Assembly (NCBI RefSeq): GCF_006175985.1
Contig: NZ_SRSH01000016.1
Location: forward strand, 1-64,000
DNA: 64,000 nt
Origin: Methylotetracoccus oryzae
GTDB taxonomy: Bacteria > Pseudomonadota > Gammaproteobacteria > Methylococcales > Methylococcaceae
Direction of reading: 5' to 3'
Shown here: positions 36,180-45,690 of the stretch, in pieces
Position numbering within the stretch: position 1 is the first letter of the stretch
Layout: each line of letters begins with the position of its first letter
The notes under the pieces: model-generated
Database searches by the model: none
What the model saw: only the letters and a program-made list of their open reading frames with translations
Told to the model about the DNA's origin: nothing
Program-made: the position numbers and the translations under genes

Positions 36180-36384
36180 ATGTGTTTCGTATTAACATCT
36201 GATTAGAATTTACTAGACACTGAGTGATGATAATATAAGAAAGAGATAGACATCAAATCTTAATGCCTAAGGCCGCAAAACGAGGCGCCCGCCACCGTAT
36301 GTCCGCTTATCTGAGGTTGTTACCGGTGCTGGTCGGGCTGCCGCCCAGCGGCTCCCCTTTCTGATTTTCGGGGGGGCTACCGTC
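36180..36384. promoter_or_regulatory. AT-rich divergent promoter region (RHH gene / SulP gene)
   Basis: The stretch 36180-36270 is strikingly AT-rich against its GC-rich surroundings. On the minus strand it offers a TTGATG with a TATTAT about 15 bases on, a weak -35/-10 pair for the ribbon-helix-helix gene. A CACTGAGTG near-palindrome (about 36217-36225) could be an operator. The SulP start at 36385 has GGGGGG upstream. Confidence 0.4.
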
Positions 36385-38034
36385 ATGCATTCCGTTCCTC
36401 GGTGGATCCGCGCCCAGTGTGCCGAACTGACCGATAACTGGCGGCGCGATGTCGTTGCCGGATTCCTGGTATTCCTTATCGCCTTACCGCTGTGCTTCGG
36501 TATCGCCATGGCATCGGACTTTCCGCCCATGGCCGGGATCATCAGCGCGATCGTGGGCGGCCTGCTGGTTTCCCGGATGAATGGCTCGCGCCTTGGCATC
36601 AACGGACCGGCCGCGGGGTTGATCACGGTACTATTCGCTTCGGTCCATTCGCTGGGCGACGGCGATGTCTGGGCCGGCTATCGTTACACCTTGGCTGCGA
36701 TCATCGTCGTCGGGGGGCTGCAGATCGGATTTGGCTGGTTCAAGGCCGGACGCTGGGCAACATTCTTTCCGGCTGCGGTGGCCCACGGCATGCTGGCCGC
36801 CATCGGCATCATCATCATTGCCCGCCAGATACATACGCTGATCGGCACCCGACCCGATTTCGAAACGCCCTGGCAGAGTTTTGTGCATCTCCCACACAGC
36901 CTCCTGCACCTGAACTCCGAGATCCTGCTGGTCGGCGGTATCGGTCTGGTCATTCTTTTCGTCTGGCCCTTGCTGGGCAATCGCGGCCTCGGCCGGATGC
37001 CGGCACCGCTGCTGGTCATATTGACCGGCTATCTGTTGGGGCGGGCTTTCGACCTGAACCAGGCCGAGCTGTACCTGGTGTCGCAGGGTGAGGAGAGCGA
37101 TCTGCTCCACCGGCACGTGTACGTCACCGCCACACAGTTCCTCGCGGACATTCCCGATCGCTTCGTCGACAGTTTCGCGACCCCGGATTTTTCGAAGTCA
37201 GGCACCGCGCCGTTCTGGATGTCGGTAGCGAGCCTGTTTTTCATCGGCAGCCTGGAGTCGCTGCTGGCCGCTTCGGCCGTGGATCGGCTCGATCCGGAGC
37301 AGCGCCGCTCCGACCTCGATCGGGACCTTGCCGCCATCGGCATCGGCAACGTGGTGTCGGGTCTGATCGGCGGAATGCCGATGATCACCGAGATCGTGCG
37401 GAGCTCCGCCAATATCGGCTATGGTGCGCGCAGTCGCTGGTCCAACTTTTTCCACGGCCTGTTTCTGTTGTTGTTCGTCGCGTTCTTCCCGCACCTGATC
37501 CGCGACATCCCGCTGGCCTCCCTGGCGGCGCTGCTGATCTATGCGGGTTACCGGCTCGCCACGCCGCGGGCTTTCGCCAATTCGCTCGACGTCGGCATCG
37601 AGCAACTGGCGCTCTTCGTCATCACGATCGTCGGAATTCTGGCTACCAACATCCTGGCCGGGGTGGCCATCTCGATCGGGGTAAAGCTGCTGATCCATCG
37701 CGGGCGCGGTGTCGGGCTGAAGAACCTGTTCGAACTGTCCTACCGGGTCGTACGGGAGGGTGGCAGCACCTACCGGATCAAGATCAACGGAGCCGCAATC
37801 TTTTCCAACTTTATCGTGCTGAAGAGCGAGCTTGCGGAAATTCCGGAGGGAGTGACGCTGATTTTCGATCTGACCTATGCCTCGCTCATCGATCACACGG
37901 TGATGGATTTCCTCGACCGCTATCAGCGCGACTACATCGCGCGGGGCGGCCGCTGCGAAATTCGGGGGCTCGATCACTACGACGCGTATTCGGAGCACCC
38001 TCTGGCAGCCCGGCGCCGGAAGGCGCTGAAATAG
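36385..38034 (+). CDS. SulP/SLC26-family anion transporter with STAS domain
   Basis: 549 residues. About 12-14 membrane helices start at residue 23 with D-V-V-A-G-F-L-V-F-L-I-A-L-P. The substrate region lies in NGPAAGLITVLF, and the C-terminal half contains SLESLLAASAVDRL and an IGGMPMITEIVRSSANI loop. A short STAS domain follows at about 450-530 (INGAAIFSNFI, LTLIFDLTYASLIDHTVMDFL). The P-L-C-F-G-I-A-x-A-S start resembles bicarbonate- or sulfate-type SulP proteins; the substrate cannot be read from sequence. It stands alone. Confidence 0.88.
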   Translation: MHSVPRWIRAQCAELTDNWRRDVVAGFLVFLIALPLCFGIAMASDFPPMAGIISAIVGGLLVSRMNGSRLGINGPAAGLITVLFASVHSLGDGDVWAGYRYTLAAIIVVGGLQIGFGWFKAGRWATFFPAAVAHGMLAAIGIIIIARQIHTLIGTRPDFETPWQSFVHLPHSLLHLNSEILLVGGIGLVILFVWPLLGNRGLGRMPAPLLVILTGYLLGRAFDLNQAELYLVSQGEESDLLHRHVYVTATQFLADIPDRFVDSFATPDFSKSGTAPFWMSVASLFFIGSLESLLAASAVDRLDPEQRRSDLDRDLAAIGIGNVVSGLIGGMPMITEIVRSSANIGYGARSRWSNFFHGLFLLLFVAFFPHLIRDIPLASLAALLIYAGYRLATPRAFANSLDVGIEQLALFVITIVGILATNILAGVAISIGVKLLIHRGRGVGLKNLFELSYRVVREGGSTYRIKINGAAIFSNFIVLKSELAEIPEGVTLIFDLTYASLIDHTVMDFLDRYQRDYIARGGRCEIRGLDHYDAYSEHPLAARRRKALK

Positions 38035-38257
38035 GCCGTGGTACGAGTTAGTGAAGCGGGCTCGTTCCCCACTCGCGTAGTCGGGACGACGGCACCTCGC
38101 CGGTCGGCGACACCCTTGCCGGGACGGCATCGAAGGCGGTTCACGACAGGCGTCGCGTCGGCGGTCAGCGGGGTCGTACCAAAGCCGGGTCGATCCCGGG
38201 TTCCATGGCCACCCCCACGTGTCTGTCCGCAACGGAGTTCATGGAGGGCACCGGCTC

Positions 38258-39088
38258 ATGACGAGGCGTGACCCCAAGCGCGGAGCCGCCCGCGTTGCGG
38301 AAACCAATACCAAGTCGCAGCGTCGTCCGGTGCTGGACGAGGACGCCGAGCATATCGCTCTGCATTTCGATCGGCGCTCCGTCCAGAGTGTCATGTACCG
38401 GAGCGACCCGGATCGTCTGGTCCTGTGCTACACGCGCCTGATGATGGCGTTTCTGCTATTCCAGCCGGCGCCCCGCGATCTGGTCATCATCGGCTTGGGG
38501 GGCGGCTCGCTGTCCAAGTATTGCTATCGGCATCTGCCGCGCACGCGCATCACGAGCGTGGAGATCAACGAGCGTGTCATCGCGCTGCGGGACAGGTTCT
38601 CGATTCCCCCGGACGACGCCCGGTTCCGGGTCGTCCACGGGAACGGAGCCGACTTCATCGCCGCTCCGCCGCACGATATCGACGTGATCCTGCTGGATGG
38701 TTTCGATATTGTCGGTCTGCCGCGCGAACTGGGCAGTCAACACTTTTACGACGGCTGCGCCGCTGCGTTGCGAGACGGTGGGGTTCTCGTTGCCAACTTC
38801 CTGGAGTCCGACGAGGGCATCGATGAGTACCTCGACCGGATGAGCACCGCGTTCGATAACCGGATGCTGACCGTCCGGTCAGACGACCGCGGCAACCGGA
38901 TCGCATGCGCGGTGAAGCGAGCGCTGCTCCCGCCGCGACTCAAGGTCTTCGAACGGGCCGCCGAGCTCGAAAGGGAACATGAAATTCCGTTTCGCGTCAT
39001 CGCCTCGCAACTGCTTTCGAGCCTGAAGCCGGGTGGATCAGGGGCTCCGTCACGCGAGAGCGATGCCTATGACACGGCCCGCGAGTGA
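38258..39088 (+). CDS. Spermidine synthase-like methyltransferase-fold protein
   Basis: 276 residues with a Rossmann methyltransferase core: motif I V-I-I-G-L-G-G-G-S-L-S-K (about 88-99), acidic loop S-V-E-I-N-E, and D-V-I-L-L-D-G-F-D in place of the polyamine-synthase catalytic DxxxD loop. An R-S-V-Q-S-V-M-Y segment typical of SpeE-like proteins precedes it. No decarboxylase or other polyamine gene is adjacent, so true spermidine synthase activity is uncertain. I start at the ATG 38258, with GGAGGG upstream. Confidence 0.8.
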   Translation: MTRRDPKRGAARVAETNTKSQRRPVLDEDAEHIALHFDRRSVQSVMYRSDPDRLVLCYTRLMMAFLLFQPAPRDLVIIGLGGGSLSKYCYRHLPRTRITSVEINERVIALRDRFSIPPDDARFRVVHGNGADFIAAPPHDIDVILLDGFDIVGLPRELGSQHFYDGCAAALRDGGVLVANFLESDEGIDEYLDRMSTAFDNRMLTVRSDDRGNRIACAVKRALLPPRLKVFERAAELEREHEIPFRVIASQLLSSLKPGGSGAPSRESDAYDTARE

Positions 39089-39522
39089 CGAGCCCGTCAA
39101 GCGCCGGGCCTCGCCCGCTGCCTGCGACCCATCCCGCTCGTCCGCGTGGACGCCTTGCGGTCGCCGTACCCAGTCGGCTGTGACGACGGTGCGAGCTCAA
39201 CGCGGGGTAAATCCGTCAGACTTGGCAAGGCCCGATCTTGATGCGAGAGCGGGAGCGCCCTGTGTCACAATGACGGTCATGATCGGTTTCGAGTGTTGTG
39301 ACCCGGCTGGAGTCGGAACGGCCAACCCACAGGCAGCAGGCATTCGCTAAAATGCTCGCAACCGTCGTTGAGTTTTGATAGCGAGTGATCGGTTCCGCCA
39401 AGCAACATTCGTGCTCCTACCCAGCCCATCGGCCCGCCATCGCTATGGGAGCTTGTTGGCTTGAGGCACTGATACCCCCTGTTTGCCTACGCATCCGTGT
39501 CGCTTCCGTCACGCGCATCCCC
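39089..39522. other. Gene-free stretch upstream of the RND efflux operon
   Basis: No coding region, RNA gene or clear hairpin is supported. It should contain the promoter of the efflux operon, but I could not pick a convincing -35/-10 pair or a CusR/CueR-type dyad. Confidence 0.35.
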
Positions 39523-40869
39523 ATGAATGAGAGAGACTTGCCGTTGCCAAAGCGATCGCACCCTGCTGCCTCCTGCCCGCTGAGCGCCCCACCCTCTCGC
39601 CGTCGACATGGCCCCCCCCCGCCCACTTGGTTGCGCGTCGCCTTGCTGCTGAGCGTATGGGGCGCGGCAAGCGGTATGAGCGCGGAAAGCGTCACCGGCG
39701 AGACGCCGGTCGTGCCCTACGATCCGACACTCAAGCTCGCCAAGGTCGTCGATGCCTCGTTCGAGAACTATCCGCAGCAGGCGCTGATTCAGGCCTCGGA
39801 ACAGGAAGTCCAGGCTTTGCAGACCCGGGCTTCGAGCTGGATCGCCGGATACCCGCTGATCTTTTTGCAGTACATCGACGACACCATCATGTCCAACCAG
39901 GGCCTCGTCGAGGTGCAGAGCGGCTACCAGATTCCGATCTGGATGTGGGGCCAGAAGGATGCCAGTCAGAAGGTGGCCGACCAGGCGGCGCAAAGCACGG
40001 CGGCCTTCGGCAAGGCGGTCAAGCACGAAGTGGCTGGGCTGGTGCGGGATGCCTTGTGGAACATCAAGCTGGCCGAGAACCGCTATGACACGGCGCGCCA
40101 GGTCTATGAGGTGGCTACGCGGCTGGTGTCTACGGTGGCGCGCCGGGTCGAACTGGGCGATCTGTCCCGTTCGGACCTGCTGATGGCCGAAAGTGACGCG
40201 CTGGAAAAGAAGACACTGGTGGGGCAAACGGAGCTGGATCTGATCAAGGCCTATCAGGCTTATACCAATGTGACCCGCCAGCAGAAGGTGCCGGTCGAGT
40301 TCACCGAAAAGCAGAGCCCGACGGATGCGATCGTTGAGTCCCATCCCTCCGTTTCCGCCGTGAATGCGATGATTGAGCGGGCTCAGGCCCAGGTCGAATG
40401 GACGCGGATCTACAAACAGGGCAATCAGCCAAGTGTTCTCGTCGGCACCAATCACGCGCGCACCTTCGACGGTGAGTCCATGAACAGCGGTTCGAATCTC
40501 GTGGTCCAGATCCCGATTGGCGGCGACGACTGGAATCAGCCGTTCGTGGCCGAGGCCAATCTGGCGCTGAACCAGAAGATCGTCGAACGCGACACCCTGA
40601 TGCGCGAGTTGAACAAGGCGCTGGCCGCGATCCGCCGCAGCATCGAGACGGATCGAGCGCTGCTCGAGATCGCCGAGCGCCGGCGGGAGATTGCCGAAAC
40701 CCAGATCCGGATGAACCAGCTCGCCTTCGAATCGGGAGAAATCGAGTTGATCAACTTTCTGAGGATCCAGTCCACGGCACAGACGACGATCCGCGATGCG
40801 CGCGAGCGTGCGATCCTGCTGCAGCGTGATCTCGCGGTCTACAACCAGGTCGTCGGGGTCACCCCTTGA
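39523..40869 (+). CDS. TolC/CusC-like outer membrane efflux protein
   Basis: 448 residues. After a Pro/Arg-rich lead and a hydrophobic segment (LRVALLLSVWGAASG) come the two OEP repeats of a TolC-type trimeric duct, with long coiled coils such as EIAERRREIAETQIRMNQLAFESGEIELINFLR. The mature end is Y-N-Q-V-V-G-V-T-P. It works as outer-membrane exit for the RND pump encoded downstream. The ATG at 39523 is the likely start; an in-frame ATG at 39385 gives a non-signal extension. Its stop overlaps the next gene's TTG start. Confidence 0.85.
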   Translation: MNERDLPLPKRSHPAASCPLSAPPSRRRHGPPPPTWLRVALLLSVWGAASGMSAESVTGETPVVPYDPTLKLAKVVDASFENYPQQALIQASEQEVQALQTRASSWIAGYPLIFLQYIDDTIMSNQGLVEVQSGYQIPIWMWGQKDASQKVADQAAQSTAAFGKAVKHEVAGLVRDALWNIKLAENRYDTARQVYEVATRLVSTVARRVELGDLSRSDLLMAESDALEKKTLVGQTELDLIKAYQAYTNVTRQQKVPVEFTEKQSPTDAIVESHPSVSAVNAMIERAQAQVEWTRIYKQGNQPSVLVGTNHARTFDGESMNSGSNLVVQIPIGGDDWNQPFVAEANLALNQKIVERDTLMRELNKALAAIRRSIETDRALLEIAERRREIAETQIRMNQLAFESGEIELINFLRIQSTAQTTIRDARERAILLQRDLAVYNQVVGVTP

Positions 40870-41957
40870 TCTCTCGCTGGCTGGTTGTCGCCATGACGCT
40901 GGTCGCCACCGGGGTCACGGCTGACGATCTGGTCAGTCTCTCCGACCAGCAGATCGAACACCTCGCCATCCGGACTATCGTTCCGGAGCGCGTGAGCTCG
41001 CTGCCGCTGGCCTGGGCCCCGGGACGGATCGTCGTGCCGCCGCAGAACGAGTTCCTCGTCAGCGCGCCGCAGGCCGGCCTGGTCAGCAAGGTCGACGTCG
41101 CGCTGGGCGCTTCGGTGCGGGCAGGTCAGGTGTTGGCCGAGATGCAGAGTCCCAGTCTGTTGGCGCAGCAGCGCGACCTGCTCAATGCGGTGACCGAGTT
41201 CCAACTCGCCGAAAGGCAATTGCAGCGCGATCAGACGCTATTGAGCGAGGGCATCATTTCGCGCATTCGCTGGCAGGAGACCAAGAGCCGTTTCGACAAG
41301 GCGCAGACTCAGCTGCGAGAAACCGAGCAGGTGCTGACCTTGTCCGGTTTGCCCGCCGACGAGTTGAAGCAACTCGAAGCGACGCGGCGGCTCAGCGACA
41401 CGCTGAAGCTCCGTTCGCCGGTCAACGGCGTCCTGCTGGAGCGCATGGCGGTCGCCGGGCAGCGCGTCGACATCCTGACGCCGCTGTTTCGCGTCGCCAA
41501 TCTTGACGAGCTCTGGCTGGAGATCAGCGTGCCGCAGGAGCGGGCCAATGAAATTCGCATCGGGGACCGCGTCACGCTGGACAACCCGAAGCTCAGCGGC
41601 CGGATCACCCAGGTCAGTCGCAACATCAATCCGAATAGCCAGAGTGTGCTGGTTCGTTCGGTCATCGAGAAGCGGGCCTCCGGCGTCCTGGCGGGGCAAA
41701 ACGTCAACGTGCTGATCTCGCATGCCAGCACGGACTACATCGTCCGCTTGCCGACGGCCGCGCTCGTCAGCCAGGAGGGTCGACAGTACATGTTCGTCCG
41801 GGCACCGGGGGGATTTGCGGTCCGTCCCGTGGCTGTTGCCGGGGTCGAGGCGCGGGATGTCGTCGTGCATGAAGGCTTGAAGAAGGGCGATGAAGTCGTC
41901 GTCCAGGGGGTTGCGGCGCTGAAGGCGGCCTGGTTGGGCATGGGCTCGGGAGGCTAG
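40866..41957 (+). CDS. RND efflux periplasmic adaptor (CusB-like)
   Basis: 363 residues. The TTG start at 40866 overlaps the TGA of the TolC gene and yields a proper signal peptide (ISRWLVVAMTLVATGVTA); the first ATG (40893) would cut into it. The membrane-fusion layout follows: a barrel-lipoyl half-motif G-L-V-S-K-V-D-V-A-L-G-A-S-V-R-A-G-Q, an alpha-hairpin (LNAVTEFQLAERQLQRDQ), a second lipoyl half (SPVNGVLLERMAVAGQRV) and a barrel with L-W-L-E-I-S-V. It bridges pump and outer-membrane duct. Confidence 0.9.
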   Translation: MISRWLVVAMTLVATGVTADDLVSLSDQQIEHLAIRTIVPERVSSLPLAWAPGRIVVPPQNEFLVSAPQAGLVSKVDVALGASVRAGQVLAEMQSPSLLAQQRDLLNAVTEFQLAERQLQRDQTLLSEGIISRIRWQETKSRFDKAQTQLRETEQVLTLSGLPADELKQLEATRRLSDTLKLRSPVNGVLLERMAVAGQRVDILTPLFRVANLDELWLEISVPQERANEIRIGDRVTLDNPKLSGRITQVSRNINPNSQSVLVRSVIEKRASGVLAGQNVNVLISHASTDYIVRLPTAALVSQEGRQYMFVRAPGGFAVRPVAVAGVEARDVVVHEGLKKGDEVVVQGVAALKAAWLGMGSGG

Positions 41958-41958
41958 C

Positions 41959-44900
41959 TTGACGCGGCTGATCGAGTTCGCGCTGAGCCAGCGCGTGCTG
42001 GTGCTGGCGCTCGCCGTTTTGCTGGCCGGCGCCGGTTACTTTGCCGCCATGGAACTGCCGATCGATGCGTTTCCGGATGTGTCGCCCACTCAGGTCAAGA
42101 TCATCGTCAAGGCGCCCGGCATGACGCCGGAGGAAGTCGAGAGCCGTATCGCGGCGCCGATCGAAGTCGAATTGCTCGGTATTCCGAAGCAGGTCATGCT
42201 GCGCTCGCTGTCGAAGTATGCACTGACCGACATCACGCTGGACTTCGCCGAAGGCACGGACATCTACTGGGCCCGCCAGCAGGTCGCGGAGCGGCTCAAT
42301 GGGGTATGGGGCTCGCTGCCCGACGGCGTCCAGGGGGGTATCGCTCCGATGACGACGCCGCTGGGAGAGATGTTCATGTTCACGGTCGAGGGTGGCGACC
42401 TGACCCTGATGGAGCGGCGCAACCTGCTGGACTGGGTGATCCGGCCGGCGCTCCGGACCGTCCCCGGTGTGGCTGATGTCAACGTGCTCGGCGGCCTGGT
42501 GCGCAGTTACGAGGTGATCCCCGACAATGCCCGGATGACCTCCCGCGGCGTCACGGTCGATGAACTGATCGCCGCGCTGCATGCGAACAACCGCGATGAC
42601 GGAGCGGGCCGGCTCGGCGAGGGAGAGGAGACCCTGCTGGTTCGCGTTCAGGGCCGGATTCGCAGTCTGGAGGATGCGCGCGCGATCGTCGTCACCCAAC
42701 GCGACGGGATCGCGATCACGGTCGGTGACGTGGCGGAAGTCCGGATTGGCGCGCTGACCCGCTACGGTGCGGTCAGTCAGGACGGCGAACGGGAGGTGAC
42801 CGAGGGCCTGGTGCTGAGCCTGCGCGGCGCCAATGCGCGGCAGGTCATAGCGGACCTGCAGGCCAAGATACTCGAGATCCAGCCGGCACTGCCTCCCGGG
42901 GTTCGTCTCGATGTGTTCTACGATCGCGGCAAGCTGGTCAATCGCGCTATCGGCACGATGGTCAGGGCCCTGGTCGAAGCCACTGTCCTCGTCGTCATAT
43001 TGCTGGTGCTGTTCCTGGGTGAGATCCGGGCGGCCCTGACGGTGGCGGCCATCCTGCCGCTCGCCGCGCTCTTCACGTTCCTGCTGATGCGGCAATTCGA
43101 CCTGACGGCGAATCTGATGAGTCTCGGCGGTCTGGCGATCGCGATCGGCAAGCTGGTCGATCCGGCCGTCGTCGTGGTGGAGAACGTTACGACCCACCTG
43201 GCTGAAGGCGATGAGACGAAAGTGCCGCGTCTGCATCTGATCTACCGGGCCATGCGCGAGGTCGCGGCGCCGGTCGTCTCGGGTTCGATCATTATCGGCA
43301 TCGTGTTCGTCCCGCTGCTGACGCTGGAGGGGCTGGAAGGCAAGCTTTTCCGCCCGGTCGCGTTCACGAATGTGTTTGCCATGGGCGGCTCGCTGTTGTT
43401 GTCGCTGTTCGTGATTCCCGTCGTCGCCTCATTCGTGATGGGACGGGTGGCGCACGGCGAACCGTGGCTGGCCCGGAAGCTCCATCAACTGTACGAACCC
43501 GTGCTCGTCAAGTGCCTCGCGCACCCGCGCGTGGTCATGGCCTGCGCAGCGCTGCTGCTGGCCGCGACAGCACTGGCCTACTTCCAGATCGGCAAGACCT
43601 TCATGCCGACCATGGACGAGGGTGACATCATCGTGCAGGTGGAGAAACTGCCGTCGATTACGCTGGACCAGTCGATTCGGATGGACCAGCGCATCCAGAA
43701 AGCCATCCTGGAGCATGTCCCGGAAGTCACCCGCATCGTGTCGCGCGTCGGTGCCGACGAGATCGGTCTCGATCCGATGGGTCTGAACGAGACGGACACC
43801 TTTCTCGTGCTCAAGCCCGAGGACACGTGGGGCGTGGGGAGCAAGGAGGAACTGATCGACAAGATCCGGACCGTGCTCGATACGCTGCCCGGGATCGCCT
43901 ATGGGTTCACGCAACCGATCCAGATGCGAGTCACGGAGATGCTGACCGGCGTGCGCGGCGACGTGGCGGTCAAACTCTACGGAACCGAGCTGGACGTGCT
44001 GAACGAAAAGGCCGAGGAGATCGCCGGTGTGTTGCGCAAGATTTCCGGGGCATCAGACGTGTTCACGGCCCGCAATGCCGGCATGCAGTACCTTCAGGTG
44101 CGTATCGACCGTCTCGCTGCGGGTCGGCTGGGCCTGGATGTCGACACCGTCGCGCAGGTATTGCGGGCGCAAATCGAGGGGCTGCGCCTGGGCATCGTGC
44201 AGGAAGGCATCCAGCGCACGCCGCTGCTGATCCGCGGCGCCGGCGATCCCGCCCATTTTTCGACGTTGCAGGTGTCGCTGCCCAATGGCGATCGAGTGCC
44301 TCTGTCGGCGATCGCCCGCATCGAACGCGTCGAGGGCGTGGTGTCGATCGCGCGGGAGCGAGGACAACGCTATTCGGTCGTTCGCTCGAATGTTCAGGGG
44401 CGCGATCTCGTCGGTTTCGTCGATGAGGCCAAGCAGGCCGTCGAGCAGCAGGTTCAACTGCCGCAGGGCTACTACCTGACCTGGGGTGGGCAGTTCGAAA
44501 ATCAGCAGCGCGCGGCGGCACGCCTGACACTGGTGATTCCGGTGTCGATCGGGCTGATTTTCATGTTGCTCTTCGGAACCTTCGGGTCGGTGCGGCAGGC
44601 CGTGCTGGTGCTGTCGAACATTCCACTGGCGCTGATCGGCGGGGTGTTCGGTCTGTGGATTTCGGGGGAGTACCTGTCGGTGTCAGCCTCGGTCGGATTC
44701 ATTTCGCTGCTGGGCATCGCCGTACTTAACGGCATCGTGATGGTGAGCTACTTCAACCGGTTGCGCTCGATCGGCATGGCCATGCACGAGGTCGTGGTGA
44801 TTGGCGCAGTCCGTCGTCTGCGTCCGGTTCTGATGACCGCGAGTATCGCTGCGTTCGGCCTGCTGCCCTTGCTGTATGCGACCGGCCCTGGCTCCGAGAT

Positions 44901-45021
44901 TCAGCGGCCGCTGGCCGTGGTCGGTGTCGGTGGTCTTGTGACGTCGACCATGCTGACGCTGATCTTGCTGCCCATACTGTACCGCCGCTTTGGCGAAGCG
45001 CCACGGGTGCCGAATGACTGA
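41959..45021 (+). CDS. Heavy-metal efflux RND permease (CusA/CzcA-like)
   Basis: 1020 residues, with 12 membrane helices and two large periplasmic loops. The start T-R-L-I-E-F-A-L-S-Q-R and P-I-D-A-F-P-D-V-S-P mark the HME-RND family. In helix 4 the text is G-L-A-I-A-I-G-K-L-V-D-P-A-V-V-V-V-E-N. The second proton-relay Asp is kept while the first CzcA Asp (D-F-G) is Ala, as in CusA, so monovalent copper/silver export is more likely than Zn/Co/Cd. The TTG start lies one base after the adaptor stop. The DUF3240 gene overlaps its end. Confidence 0.9.
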   Translation: MTRLIEFALSQRVLVLALAVLLAGAGYFAAMELPIDAFPDVSPTQVKIIVKAPGMTPEEVESRIAAPIEVELLGIPKQVMLRSLSKYALTDITLDFAEGTDIYWARQQVAERLNGVWGSLPDGVQGGIAPMTTPLGEMFMFTVEGGDLTLMERRNLLDWVIRPALRTVPGVADVNVLGGLVRSYEVIPDNARMTSRGVTVDELIAALHANNRDDGAGRLGEGEETLLVRVQGRIRSLEDARAIVVTQRDGIAITVGDVAEVRIGALTRYGAVSQDGEREVTEGLVLSLRGANARQVIADLQAKILEIQPALPPGVRLDVFYDRGKLVNRAIGTMVRALVEATVLVVILLVLFLGEIRAALTVAAILPLAALFTFLLMRQFDLTANLMSLGGLAIAIGKLVDPAVVVVENVTTHLAEGDETKVPRLHLIYRAMREVAAPVVSGSIIIGIVFVPLLTLEGLEGKLFRPVAFTNVFAMGGSLLLSLFVIPVVASFVMGRVAHGEPWLARKLHQLYEPVLVKCLAHPRVVMACAALLLAATALAYFQIGKTFMPTMDEGDIIVQVEKLPSITLDQSIRMDQRIQKAILEHVPEVTRIVSRVGADEIGLDPMGLNETDTFLVLKPEDTWGVGSKEELIDKIRTVLDTLPGIAYGFTQPIQMRVTEMLTGVRGDVAVKLYGTELDVLNEKAEEIAGVLRKISGASDVFTARNAGMQYLQVRIDRLAAGRLGLDVDTVAQVLRAQIEGLRLGIVQEGIQRTPLLIRGAGDPAHFSTLQVSLPNGDRVPLSAIARIERVEGVVSIARERGQRYSVVRSNVQGRDLVGFVDEAKQAVEQQVQLPQGYYLTWGGQFENQQRAAARLTLVIPVSIGLIFMLLFGTFGSVRQAVLVLSNIPLALIGGVFGLWISGEYLSVSASVGFISLLGIAVLNGIVMVSYFNRLRSIGMAMHEVVVIGAVRRLRPVLMTASIAAFGLLPLLYATGPGSEIQRPLAVVGVGGLVTSTMLTLILLPILYRRFGEAPRVPND

Positions 45022-45382
45022 GGGTTACCTGTTGCTCTCGTTGACTGTTCCGCCCAAGCTCGAAGAGTCGCTCATCGACTGGCTGCTGGACTTCGATTCT
45101 CGCTGCGGGTTTACGAGCTTCCCGGTCAACGGCCATTCGGGCCGATCGGACGGGTTGACGCTCGCGGAGCAGGTCAGCGGCCGCAAGCAGAATGTGCGTT
45201 TCGAAATCTGTCTGCCGCAAGCGGAGGTCGACCGGCTGATCGACGCGCTGTGCCGTGACTTCTCGAACACGGGCGTCGTCTATTGGGTCACGTCAGTCGT
45301 GCGTTTCGGCCGCGCCGAACCTGCGGGTGGCGATGAACGCCCGGCGGCGTGCACCGCGCTCAACGCCGCGGGCAGCGACTGA
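45014..45382 (+). CDS. DUF3240 family protein
   Basis: 122 residues. The DUF3240 core covers about 5-100: L-L-L-S-L-T-V-P-P-K-L-E-E-S-L-I-D-W-L-L, G-F-T-S-F-P-V-N-G-H and FEICLPQAEVDRLIDAL. Its ferredoxin-like pattern resembles PII-type small proteins and often appears next to RND metal pumps, suggesting a sensing or modulating role. The ATG at 45014 overlaps the pump gene by eight bases. Confidence 0.83.
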   Translation: MTEGYLLLSLTVPPKLEESLIDWLLDFDSRCGFTSFPVNGHSGRSDGLTLAEQVSGRKQNVRFEICLPQAEVDRLIDALCRDFSNTGVVYWVTSVVRFGRAEPAGGDERPAACTALNAAGSD

Positions 45383-45437
45383 GGTTTCAGTCCGGCGTGG
45401 GAGCGCGGTCGCGGCGCATGGGCCGCGGCCTTGAACG

Positions 45438-45629
45438 TCAGCGCGAGCCGGTCGGAGGAGCGCCGGCGGTCACCGCGCTGCGTCCGGACACCTGATCCCA
45501 GGCTTCGTCCTCGGTGGGGGCATCGGCGGCGTATTTCTTGACGAGGTATTCGACGAAGTCGAGCACCTGCCTCTGGTTTTCGCGCGACAGCAGGGCGGAT
45601 TGCCGGGAGATTTCATCGATCAGGTTCAT
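45438..45629 (-). CDS. Small DUF2281-like protein
   Basis: 63 residues. The pattern S-A-L-L-S-R-E-N-Q-R-Q-V-L-D-F-V-E-Y-L resembles the short helical DUF2281 proteins (L-P-x-x-x-x-x-E-V-L-D-F-I-E-F-L), which often accompany toxin genes; no toxin is adjacent here. It could also be a free-standing orphan. The C-terminus is low-complexity Gly/Ala/Pro. Confidence 0.55.
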   Translation of the reverse strand: MNLIDEISRQSALLSRENQRQVLDFVEYLVKKYAADAPTEDEAWDQVSGRSAVTAGAPPTGSR

Positions 45630-45690
45630 TGGCAGTTACGTCCTTCAGTTTCTTGTATCCAGGTTTTTCGATGGACCGGCGCCGGGGTCG

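Noticed and set aside
45438-45629. Toxin-antitoxin module based on the DUF2281-like protein
   Set aside because: No PIN, RelE or similar toxin gene adjoins it; neighbours are DUF3240 and DUF748 genes.
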